Shown here in pieces: positions 1 to 6,363 of a stretch of 8,292 nt of DNA. A model generated the notes under the pieces. It did no database searches, was not told the origin of the DNA, and saw only the letters and a list, made by a program, of their open reading frames with translations. The stretch spans positions 1-8,292 of the forward strand of contig JAAYKS010000480.1 in NCBI GenBank assembly GCA_012522285.1. The letters run 5' to 3'. The stretch is from Clostridiaceae bacterium. Lineage in GTDB: Bacteria > Bacillota > Clostridia > Saccharofermentanales > UBA5734. A program made the translations under genes and the position numbers. The stretch's first letter is position 1. Every line of letters starts with the position of its first letter.

Positions 1-8
1 AAACAAAG

Positions 9-40
9 GCCCCGCATGAATCACCATGCGGGGCACTTTT
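9..40. terminator. Rho-independent terminator, probably bidirectional
   Basis: A perfect 10-bp inverted repeat (arms 9-18 and 25-34, GC-rich at the base) encloses a 6-nt loop. On the plus strand the stem is followed by ACTTTTA; on the minus strand it is followed by CTTTGTTT (positions 8 to 1). It lies about 70 bp beyond the hom stop codon and is the natural end of the pheB-hom transcript. It could also terminate a plus-strand gene left of the window. The U-tracts are short, so termination strength is inferred from the stem. Positions 41-105 show no further gene or signal. Confidence 0.85.
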
Positions 41-105
41 ATGTGATCGACCGTGATTTGTATGACCAGGCATAGGAACTGCCCGATGTCGTCGTGCCGG
101 GTCTG

Positions 106-1344
106 TTATGACCCTCTGACGAATCGGATCCATCCGGATGGAAGACCGCCGCATGCAGCGGCCGCACCGGCCAGGATCCCCTCGGTGAGTGTGCCGTCTT
201 CTCCGAACACGAGTACTTCTTTCCCGTCACCCAACGGGCGTCCCCCATAGCCGGCTGCCGCGAGTACAGCTCCCAAATCTTTTTCGGGTTTTGCTGTGCG
301 CATGCCCAGAACCAGTACGGGTTGCGCCTCGAACGGAACCATACGGCCGGCCGGCATCGGGGGCCACACCAGACGCGGCAGGGAGTCCTCCCCGCCCAGA
401 CATTCAAGTACATCGGACACCACTGCGCTGGCCGTAGGCAACGCACCCGCGCCCGGGCCGTAGAACATGGCGGTTCCGATCGCGTCGCCTTCGACCGCGA
501 TGGCATTGTTAACGCCCGAAGCGCAACAGACCGGATGGGTGCAAGACAGCGCGACTGGCTGGACGGAGGCCGCAATCCTGCCGTCCGCCATACGGGACGC
601 ACGCGCAAACAGTTTCACCTGTGCGCCGGCCTGGGCGGCGGTATCGATTCCCGCGGCATCGATAGCAGCGATGCCTTCGGTGTGAATTTCTCTCCAGGGC
701 ACGGCAACTCCGAACGCCAGGCTGGAAAGGATGGCCAGTTTTCTCCCGGCATCCAGTCCCTCGATGTCCGCCTCCGGCCGCTGTTCGGCAAATCCATGCG
801 CCTGCGCTTCGGACAAAGCGGCGGCAAAGGACATATCATCCTGATCCATATGCGTCAGAATGTAGTTGGTCGTCCCGTTCAGAATACCGCTCACCGTATG
901 GATCACGTTGGCTGCCAGGCAGTGACGCATGGGGTGGATGATCGGAATCCCTCCCCCGACACTCGCCTCAAACAGGTAACGGACCCCGTGGGATGCCGCA
1001 AGTTCCAGCAACTCGGGCCCATGCTCCGCCACCAGTTCCTTGTTGGAGGTCACGACGTGCCGGCCGGAAGCGAGCGCCCGTTTGGAAAAGGCGAATGCCG
1101 CGCCGGTCCCGCCGATGGTCTCCACCACCACGCGTACACGCGGGTCTGCGAGCACCGCGTCGTAATCCGCGGTGACCAACGGCTCCAAAGGATCCTGCGG
1201 AAACGTGCGGATGTCCACGATGTGAAGCAGTTCGGGCGAGACACCCGTCCGATCTGCCATGCCCGCGCGCCCTGCCGTCAATAGGCGGGCCGTGCCGGCG
1301 CCCACCACGCCGTATCCCAAAATCGCTACACCTGCTACGCTCAT
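106..1344 (-). CDS. hom: Homoserine dehydrogenase
   Basis: Cytoplasmic NAD(P)H-dependent reduction of aspartate 4-semialdehyde to homoserine, the branch point to threonine and methionine. The 412-residue product has the Rossmann loop GYGVVGAG (10-17), SNKELVA (100-106, with Lys102), GGGIPII (130-136), NGTTNYIL (156-163), the catalytic segment DIEGLDAGRK (193-202, with Asp198 and Lys202) and GAGALPTASAVVSD (298-311). These cover both the nucleotide-binding and substrate/dimerisation domains. The last roughly 70 residues (341-412) have the beta-alpha-beta-beta-alpha-beta spacing of an ACT domain but lack the usual D-x-P-G-V ligand loop, so the tail looks like a degenerate ACT domain. The ATG start is directly before the Rossmann fold and has only a weak AGG site upstream. 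It follows pheB by 33 bp, in which a 5-bp inverted repeat (1357-1361/1365-1369) can be seen. thrB and thrC are not adjacent downstream, where a terminator follows. Confidence 0.97.
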   Translation of the reverse strand: MSVAGVAILGYGVVGAGTARLLTAGRAGMADRTGVSPELLHIVDIRTFPQDPLEPLVTADYDAVLADPRVRVVVETIGGTGAAFAFSKRALASGRHVVTSNKELVAEHGPELLELAASHGVRYLFEASVGGGIPIIHPMRHCLAANVIHTVSGILNGTTNYILTHMDQDDMSFAAALSEAQAHGFAEQRPEADIEGLDAGRKLAILSSLAFGVAVPWREIHTEGIAAIDAAGIDTAAQAGAQVKLFARASRMADGRIAASVQPVALSCTHPVCCASGVNNAIAVEGDAIGTAMFYGPGAGALPTASAVVSDVLECLGGEDSLPRLVWPPMPAGRMVPFEAQPVLVLGMRTAKPEKDLGAVLAAAGYGGRPLGDGKEVLVFGEDGTLTEGILAGAAAACGGLPSGWIRFVRGS

Positions 1345-1377
1345 GTTTGTACCTGTCCGGAAACTCCGGTTCCTTTC

Positions 1378-1815
1378 CTATTCCCTAGCCATGATCCTGC
1401 AGGACCGGACCCCGGCGATACCGGCGAGTTCGTCCATGAGGAGTTGGAGTTCGATATTCATACGGTCGGTTTCCATGGTAATCGACACGTCCGCGAGTCC
1501 GTTGAGCGGAAAATTCTGGTTGATGGTGAGGATGTTTCCCTGCGCTTCGGCGATGCGGTTGATGATCCCGGACAAAATGCCCGGAAAGTTTTCCACCGCA
1601 AACACGAGCGTCACCACTCGGTTCTGATTGCTTTCATAAAACGGGAGAACCGCGTCTTTGTATTTGTAGTACGCGCTGCGGCTCAGACCGACGGTGCGCA
1701 CCGCTTCGTTGACGGAATCGGCTTTGCCCGAGCTCAACAACCGCTTGACCTGCATCACCTTGAGAAAGACCTCAGGGAGCACATCTGATTTGATCAATAA
1801 ATAATCGCTGTCCAT
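1378..1815 (-). CDS. pheB: ACT domain protein PheB (UPF0735 family)
   Basis: Small putative regulatory protein of 145 residues, a usual length for the Bacillota UPF0735/PheB family. The N-terminus (about 18-52) is a helix-turn-helix-like segment containing the family hallmark SVNEAVRTVGLSRSAYYKYKD (the run starting at residue 34). The C-terminal ACT domain (about 68-143) carries the ligand-loop sequence NFPG (76-79) followed by the conserved ILTINQNFPLNG region (95-106). ACT domains bind amino acids; the ligand and target of PheB are not established, and a DNA-binding or effector-sensing role is inference. The ATG start is supported by AGGGGTGA (1819-1826) just upstream. The gene has its own candidate promoter at 1879-1908 and lies 33 bp upstream of hom. 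The context points to control of aspartate-family amino-acid synthesis rather than the phenylalanine synthesis suggested by the name. Confidence 0.93.
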   Translation of the reverse strand: MDSDYLLIKSDVLPEVFLKVMQVKRLLSSGKADSVNEAVRTVGLSRSAYYKYKDAVLPFYESNQNRVVTLVFAVENFPGILSGIINRIAEAQGNILTINQNFPLNGLADVSITMETDRMNIELQLLMDELAGIAGVRSCRIMARE

Positions 1816-1878
1816 ACATCACCCCTGCAAGTCTCCGGCACAATGTGCATCCATCAAGGACAAAAGTCCGTAGCAAAG

Positions 1879-1908
1879 ACTATAGCACGGGGGGTCCCCG
1901 CCGGTCAA
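1879..1908 (-). promoter_or_regulatory. SigA-type promoter for pheB-hom
   Basis: Read on the minus strand: -35 box TTGACC (1908-1903; 5 of 6 consensus bases), an 18-bp GC-rich spacer, and -10 box TATAGT (1884-1879; 5 of 6). Predicted transcription would start near 1872, leaving a leader of about 55-60 nt before the pheB ATG. The -35 box overlaps the stop codon (1905-1907) of the upstream phosphodiesterase gene. The leader is far too short for a T-box. An 11-bp palindrome, GCACAATGTGC (1838-1848), lies in it. This is the best promoter match seen in the window, but it is not experimentally known. Confidence 0.65.
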
Positions 1909-2492
1909 TCCGCAAATGAGCCGATCTCCAGCGCCGTCTCCCCTTGTCCTGTCATCCTGCGCCCGGTGAGTACGCGTTCCCGCACGTCGAAAAACAGACA
2001 TCCTGCGGAGGCAGCCAGTCCAAACCCAAATGATGAGCCGGGATTTGCGAGGAGGACCGCTCGTCCGTCCGGCGTCTTCCCCCAATCCAGGCGGAACCGG
2101 TGTGTGTGCCCGTAGAACACTACGTCTGCCTGACAGCGGGCAGCCAGTTCAAACAGCAAAGCGAGCGAAGTCTTCACCTGCTGAAGATGGCCGTGCACAC
2201 AGACGAACCGCAGGCCGCCGGCTTCGAATACCCTCACACCTGGGAGCCGCCGTCCCGCAGGATCGGTATTGCCCGCAACCGCCACCAGCGGTCCCAGACC
2301 GGGCACAGGGTCGGGCCAATCCTCGGGACCCATGTCTCCGAGGTGCACCACCGCATCGACACGCCGCTCCTGCACGCGGGAGCGACAGCCATCGAGGACG
2401 CTCAGATCTCCGTGCGAATCAGACACGACCAGAAGATGGGCGTGGACTCCGGCACCGTCGGAACGGCCAATCCGGTCAAACGGAGAGGCCAT
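1905..2492 (-). CDS. YfcE/MJ0936-family metallophosphoesterase (YsnB-like)
   Basis: Predicted cytosolic metal-dependent phosphodiesterase of 195 residues. All metallophosphoesterase ligand motifs are present: SDSHGD (24-29; Asp25, His27), HLGD (50-53), GNTD (74-77; Asn75), HGH (100-102) and YGHTHR (127-132). The late NPGS (150-153) is present, but the PR that commonly follows it in the family is replaced by SFGFG. Family members use two metal ions and cleave phosphodiesters in vitro; the natural substrate is unknown. The first 19 residues precede the core fold and make it somewhat longer than usual. The ATG is retained because no later in-frame start was seen before the DSH motif. The start lies 17 bp inside rdgB, suggesting translational coupling. 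The same gene pair occurs in Bacillus subtilis as ysnA-ysnB. Confidence 0.92.
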   Translation of the reverse strand: MASPFDRIGRSDGAGVHAHLLVVSDSHGDLSVLDGCRSRVQERRVDAVVHLGDMGPEDWPDPVPGLGPLVAVAGNTDPAGRRLPGVRVFEAGGLRFVCVHGHLQQVKTSLALLFELAARCQADVVFYGHTHRFRLDWGKTPDGRAVLLANPGSSFGFGLAASAGCLFFDVRERVLTGRRMTGQGETALEIGSFAD

Positions 2493-3111
2493 ATTCCCGC
2501 CCTAAAATCTCCACCATCTGTCGAAGCGCCAGCCCTCTGTGGCTGATCGCATGCTTTTGGGCGGGATCCATCTCCGCGGTGGTCAATCCGAATGCAGGCA
2601 CATAAAAGACCGGATCGTAGCCAAATCCGTTGTTCCCGCGCATCTCAGGCAGAATCCGCCCACGGCATTCCCCGCGTGCGGTAAAGCAAGTCCCGTCGGG
2701 CCGGCACACGGCGATGGCACAATGGAACGATGCATCCCACTGCAGCGGGTCCACGTCTTTAAGCATCTCCCACAAACGCGCGATTTTTTCCGGATAACCG
2801 GCATGTTCGCCTGCAAACCGGGCACTGTAAATGCCCGGTGCACCTCCGAGTGCGTCGATGGAAAGACCGGAGTCGTCCGCACAGACATACCCTCCGGTCT
2901 TCGCGTGTACCGCTTTCGCCTTGATCAAGGCATTCTCTTCAAACGTCGATCCGTTTTCCTCTATCTCGCCGTCGAAACCGGCCTCTCGCATCGTGAGAAT
3001 ACGGAAAGGAAATCCCGAAAGGATCTCCATGAATTCGCGGACTTTGTCCCGGTTTGCCGTCGCCAGCACAAAGGGCTGCCTGTGGGTCTGTCCCTCGGCA
3101 TGTTTGGTCAT
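2476..3111 (-). CDS. rdgB: XTP/dITP diphosphatase (RdgB/HAM1 family)
   Basis: Nucleotide-pool sanitising enzyme that hydrolyses dITP, ITP and XTP to the monophosphate and pyrophosphate, keeping deaminated purines out of nucleic acids. The 211-residue product contains ATANRDK (17-23), ENGSTFEENALIKA (52-65), ADDSGL (78-83) with the metal-binding acidic pair, GGAPGIYSARFAG (89-101), GNNGFGYDPVF (159-169) and the substrate-pocket element KHAISHRG (186-193). These are essentially all family signatures. The ATG is backed by an excellent GGAGGAG site (3118-3124) spaced 6 nt away. About 12 polar residues precede the first strand, slightly more than typical. It lies 50 bp downstream of the methyltransferase gene and overlaps the phosphodiesterase gene by 17 bp. 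Confidence 0.97.
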   Translation of the reverse strand: MTKHAEGQTHRQPFVLATANRDKVREFMEILSGFPFRILTMREAGFDGEIEENGSTFEENALIKAKAVHAKTGGYVCADDSGLSIDALGGAPGIYSARFAGEHAGYPEKIARLWEMLKDVDPLQWDASFHCAIAVCRPDGTCFTARGECRGRILPEMRGNNGFGYDPVFYVPAFGLTTAEMDPAQKHAISHRGLALRQMVEILGREYGLSV

Positions 3112-3161
3112 GTCAGTCTCCTCCAGGCTTTGGGGTATCCATTTTTCAACATATTTTCGGT

Positions 3162-4601
3162 CTACTGCCTGGCCCAGCCAAGCGGTTGGCCGTCCAGAAA
3201 GACGGGGATCCGGCCCGGCGGCAAGCCGTCCGCGGTGGTTAGTGCAATCGTCTCGCCTCGCAGATACCGCAACACCCGGTCGTCCGACAACGAGAGATCG
3301 AAGCGGATGTCCAGATCCTCCTGCCGCATGGACAGCAGAATCGAATGGGACGGTTCAAATCGTGTGGCACCGTTCCTATTGTGTTGTGTACCCAAAAACA
3401 AGCCCGGTTTGAGGACCCGGAGACCGGTCATATCGGGCGGCGGGACGGGCAGCCAATGCCAATGGGTCTCGCGGTGGTTGGCGCCCTCCCCCATCGCCTC
3501 CTGGGTGGCCGTCCAGCTGTCCGGTGCGGTAAACCGTTGACGGGCGGCGGCAGAAAGCCGCTTCTCCCCATCGTGGAGTCCCGGCCACTCTTCCGCAGTG
3601 CCCGGGTGTTCCGGCATGGCGGGCGGAACCGTTCCGCCGGGATCTTCTTTCTTTTGCAGCAGCGCACAAAAGTGGCCTTCGCCGCTCGCCCGGTGTGGCC
3701 AGATCCGAACGGTACGCTCCGCCAGCGCGACCGGCAGACCGCCCTCGTCCGGCAGAGAGATCCCGGGCGACAATCCTTCGTGCAGCGGAATCGGTATCAC
3801 TGTATATCCGGGGTGGGCAGACAGAAACCGTGCGATTGTGCCCTCATCCTCTTCGTGTGTGAACGTACAGGTGGAATACACCAGCATACCGCCCGGCCGC
3901 AGCATCCGATCGGTCGCCTGCAGGATGCTGTCCTGCATCGAGGCGCAGCGCGGCGGACCAAACCGTTCCCATCCGGCCACCGCATGCCGATCCCGCCGGA
4001 ACATCCCTTCGCCGGAGCAGGGGGCATCCACCAGCACCCGGTCGAAATAGCTCGGAAGCCGATCCGCGATCCGGTCCGGATCCTCGGCCAGCACAATCGG
4101 ATTGGAGACCCCGTGCAGTTCCAGATTGCGGATCAGGACACGGGCCCGATCGGGGCGGATCTCATTGCAAAACAGCAGCCCCTGTCCGCCCATCGCCTCC
4201 GCCAGGCGGGTGGACTTTCCTCCCGGTGCGGCGCACAGATCCATCACCCGTTCCCCGGGTCGGGCATCCAGCACCTCGGCCGGGAGCATCGCACTGGGTT
4301 CTTGCAGATAAAACAGACCCGCGTGGTGATAGGGGTGGCGCCCGGGTGCCAACGCCGGCGAAAGGGAGCCGGGCAGGACATACCCTGCACGGCTCCATGA
4401 CACTTCTACGGAGGTGGAAATCCCCATTTTTTCAAGGAGGCCATGCAATCCGTTGCGATCGATCCCCTTGAGGAGGTTTCCCCGGATCCCGGTTTGGTGC
4501 GGCGCATCAAACGCCGCGAGAAACGACGGCCACTCCCGCTCCATCCCGCTCAGATAGAACTGTCGCTTCAGCGACGATAAAAAGCGTTCCGGCAGCTTCA
4601 A
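3162..4601 (-). CDS. rsmF: RsmF-type 16S rRNA m5C methyltransferase (RsmB/NOP family)
   Basis: SAM-dependent RNA cytosine-C5 methyltransferase, probably acting on 16S rRNA. With the TTG start the product is 479 residues. The N-terminal region has LPERFLSSLKRQF (3-15) and PGRHPYHHAGLFYLQEPSAM (86-105), typical of Gram-positive RsmF-like proteins. The catalytic domain shows the SAM loop DLCAAPGGKS (121-130), motif IV DAPCSGEGMFRRD (192-204; Cys195) and motif VI YSTCTFTHEEDEGTI (242-256; Cys245, the expected nucleophile). A variable linker (about 318-390) leads to a PUA-like C-terminal RNA-binding domain ending in DGQPLGWAR (470-478). A longer reading from an ATG at 4697 is possible, but those 32 extra residues overlap the argS end and lack family similarity. 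The TTG has a clear ribosome site. The exact modified cytosine cannot be read from sequence, so the symbol denotes the family. Confidence 0.92.
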   Translation of the reverse strand: MKLPERFLSSLKRQFYLSGMEREWPSFLAAFDAPHQTGIRGNLLKGIDRNGLHGLLEKMGISTSVEVSWSRAGYVLPGSLSPALAPGRHPYHHAGLFYLQEPSAMLPAEVLDARPGERVMDLCAAPGGKSTRLAEAMGGQGLLFCNEIRPDRARVLIRNLELHGVSNPIVLAEDPDRIADRLPSYFDRVLVDAPCSGEGMFRRDRHAVAGWERFGPPRCASMQDSILQATDRMLRPGGMLVYSTCTFTHEEDEGTIARFLSAHPGYTVIPIPLHEGLSPGISLPDEGGLPVALAERTVRIWPHRASGEGHFCALLQKKEDPGGTVPPAMPEHPGTAEEWPGLHDGEKRLSAAARQRFTAPDSWTATQEAMGEGANHRETHWHWLPVPPPDMTGLRVLKPGLFLGTQHNRNGATRFEPSHSILLSMRQEDLDIRFDLSLSDDRVLRYLRGETIALTTADGLPPGRIPVFLDGQPLGWARQ

Positions 4602-4609
4602 GCGACGAT

Positions 4610-4617
4610 CTCCTCCC
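4610..4617 (-). promoter_or_regulatory. Ribosome binding site fixing a TTG start
   Basis: GGGAGGAG on the minus strand lies 8 nt upstream of the TTG at 4601-4599, in the 25-bp gap after the argS stop codon. It decides the start of the RsmF-type gene in favour of TTG rather than the ATG at 4697, which lies inside argS. Confidence 0.8.
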
Positions 4618-4626
4618 GCTGCGACA

Positions 4627-6363
4627 TCACATCCGCTCGGCGACTTCGATCCCGAGCAGCCAGGTTCCGATGCGCAAAGCAGAGGCGACCGACTCACACA
4701 AGGCGAGCCGTGCGCGTACCAGTTCCGGATCTCCCGCGGACAGGATCGAGTAGCTGTTGTAGTATTTGTTGAACACGCGCGCCAGCATCCCGATGTAGCG
4801 CGTCAGATAGAACGGCTCATAATCTTCCGCGGCTTTGCGGATTGCCTCCGAAAACCCGTCGAGCTGGCGGGCAATATCGAATTCTTCAGGAAGGTCGAGC
4901 CGCAGCAACGCCTCGTCGGTCGCGGTCCCGGTCTGGTCGGACTCCGCCGCCTTGCGCAGGATGCTCCGGATCCGGGCGTAGGTATACATCACATAAGGTG
5001 CGGTGTCGCCCTCAAAATCGAGCATGTCTTCCCATGAAAAGACAATGTCCCGCTCCCGCCCGTTTTTTAGGTAGGTATAGATGACCGCGCCGATCCCGAC
5101 CCGTTCCGCGATGGCCCGCATCTCTTCACCGGACGAATCCTGCCCGCGCGTCTCCATGTTTTTCACGATGATCTCATGTGTTTTCGCGACGGCCTGTCCA
5201 AGCAGGTCTTCGAGCAGAACCACATTCCCTTCGCGGGTCGAAAATTTCCCGTCCGCGAATTTTAAGAGCCCGAATCCGACGTGTATGCAGTCCTGCGCGC
5301 AGGGGACGCCCGCCTTTTCCAGCACGGCAAACACCTGGCGGAAATGGAGCGCCTGCGGGGTGCCGACCACATAGATGTTTTTGTAGAATCCGTATTCCCG
5401 CATCCGGTACAGCACCGCAGCGATGTCCCGGGAGGCGTAGATGGTCGTGCCGTCGGACTTGAGCACGATGCAGGGGGGTAGATTGTACTCGTCCAGCCGG
5501 ACCACCTTGGCCCCCTGACTCTCCTCGAGCAGGCCCTTTTCCTCCAGCATTTTCACCACGGCGGGAATCTGGTCACTGTAAAAGCTCTCGCCGTTGTAAT
5601 TGTCGAACGAGACGCCCAACCGCTGATACACCCGCTCGAACTCACGCAGACTCAAGTCCCGGAACCGCTGCCAGATCTCTTTTTCCTGGACCGCTCCTTC
5701 TTCGAGGCGGCGGAAATGCATGCGGCCCTCCTCTTCGAGCGCAGGATCCTTTTCCGCTTCCTTGTGGAACTTGACGTAGATCCGGAACAACTCGGCGATC
5801 GGATCTTTTTCCAGCGCCTCCTCGTCTCCCCAGCGGAGATAGGCCGAGATGAGTTTGCCGAATTGGGTTCCGTAATCGCCCAGATGGTTCATCCGGACGA
5901 CCGGATATCCCAGATGTCCGTAGATCCTCGCCAGACTGTGCCCGAGGATGGTCGTAAATGCATGTCCGACATGGAACGGCTTTGCGATGTTGGGAGAGGA
6001 GTACTCGAGCAGGACGGTCTTGCCTTTGCCTTCTTCCGAGGTGCCCAATCGGTCTCCCGCATCAAGCGTGGCGCGGACGACGCCCGCGGTAAAGGCGCTT
6101 TGCCGCAGGAAAAAGTTGACATACCCTCCGTCCGCGCGCACGCGGTCGAGCGAGGGCGGCAACCCGTCCGGGCCGGAAGCCCGTTCCGCCAGGTCCGTGG
6201 CGATGGCCTGCGGTGCTTTCCGCAGTGACTTGGCAAGCTTGAAACAGGGCAGTGCGTAGTCCCCCATCCCGGCGGGCGGCACTTCGACCGCAGCCGTCAA
6301 CACTTCTTCGTCAAGCCCGGTCAGCCGGACCAGCAGCTCGACGATGTCTTTTTTTACGTCCAT
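4627..6363 (-). CDS. argS: Arginyl-tRNA synthetase
   Basis: Class Ia aminoacyl-tRNA synthetase charging tRNA-Arg with arginine; cytosolic and essential. The 578-residue product has the N-terminal tRNA-binding add-on domain (about 1-90), the signature SSPNIAKPFHVGH (122-134; HVGH is the HIGH box) followed by RMNHLGDYGTQFGKL (157-171), then SDGTTIYASRDIAA (303-316). A KMSKS-equivalent loop, FSTREGNVVLLEDLL (374-388), carries Glu where many relatives have Lys (FSTRKGN). The C-terminal DALR anticodon-binding domain includes TYARIRSILRKA (461-472) and LARVFNKYYN (527-536), ending in the typical GIEVAERM. The ATG shares its A with the egsA stop codon (TGATG), and GGAGGGG (6375-6381) lies 11 nt upstream inside egsA, so the two are probably translationally coupled. 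Length is normal and no damage is seen. Confidence 0.98.
   Translation of the reverse strand: MDVKKDIVELLVRLTGLDEEVLTAAVEVPPAGMGDYALPCFKLAKSLRKAPQAIATDLAERASGPDGLPPSLDRVRADGGYVNFFLRQSAFTAGVVRATLDAGDRLGTSEEGKGKTVLLEYSSPNIAKPFHVGHAFTTILGHSLARIYGHLGYPVVRMNHLGDYGTQFGKLISAYLRWGDEEALEKDPIAELFRIYVKFHKEAEKDPALEEEGRMHFRRLEEGAVQEKEIWQRFRDLSLREFERVYQRLGVSFDNYNGESFYSDQIPAVVKMLEEKGLLEESQGAKVVRLDEYNLPPCIVLKSDGTTIYASRDIAAVLYRMREYGFYKNIYVVGTPQALHFRQVFAVLEKAGVPCAQDCIHVGFGLLKFADGKFSTREGNVVLLEDLLGQAVAKTHEIIVKNMETRGQDSSGEEMRAIAERVGIGAVIYTYLKNGRERDIVFSWEDMLDFEGDTAPYVMYTYARIRSILRKAAESDQTGTATDEALLRLDLPEEFDIARQLDGFSEAIRKAAEDYEPFYLTRYIGMLARVFNKYYNSYSILSAGDPELVRARLALCESVASALRIGTWLLGIEVAERM

Noticed and set aside
322..1284. 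Plus-strand open frame of 320 codons antisense to hom
   Set aside because: Lies entirely within hom, which has all family motifs; no domain, no ribosome site and no independent support.
1858..1869. GGAC-AAAA-GTCC mini-hairpin just downstream of the pheB promoter
   Set aside because: Only a 4-bp stem with no T-run; expected by chance and too weak for a terminator.
1816..1878. T-box or other riboswitch in the pheB-hom leader
   Set aside because: The predicted leader is about 60 nt, much too short for a T-box, and no T-box sequence or terminator/antiterminator pair is present.
2539..3540. Plus-strand open frame of 333 codons across rdgB and the end of the methyltransferase gene
   Set aside because: Crosses two real minus-strand genes and their intergenic gap; translation resembles no family.
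3345..4400. Plus-strand open frame of 351 codons antisense to the methyltransferase gene
   Set aside because: Antisense shadow of a conserved gene with intact catalytic motifs.
4602..4697. Upstream ATG extension of the methyltransferase gene
   Set aside because: The 32 added residues overlap argS, lack family similarity, and the TTG at 4601 has a near-ideal ribosome site and matches the family N-terminus.
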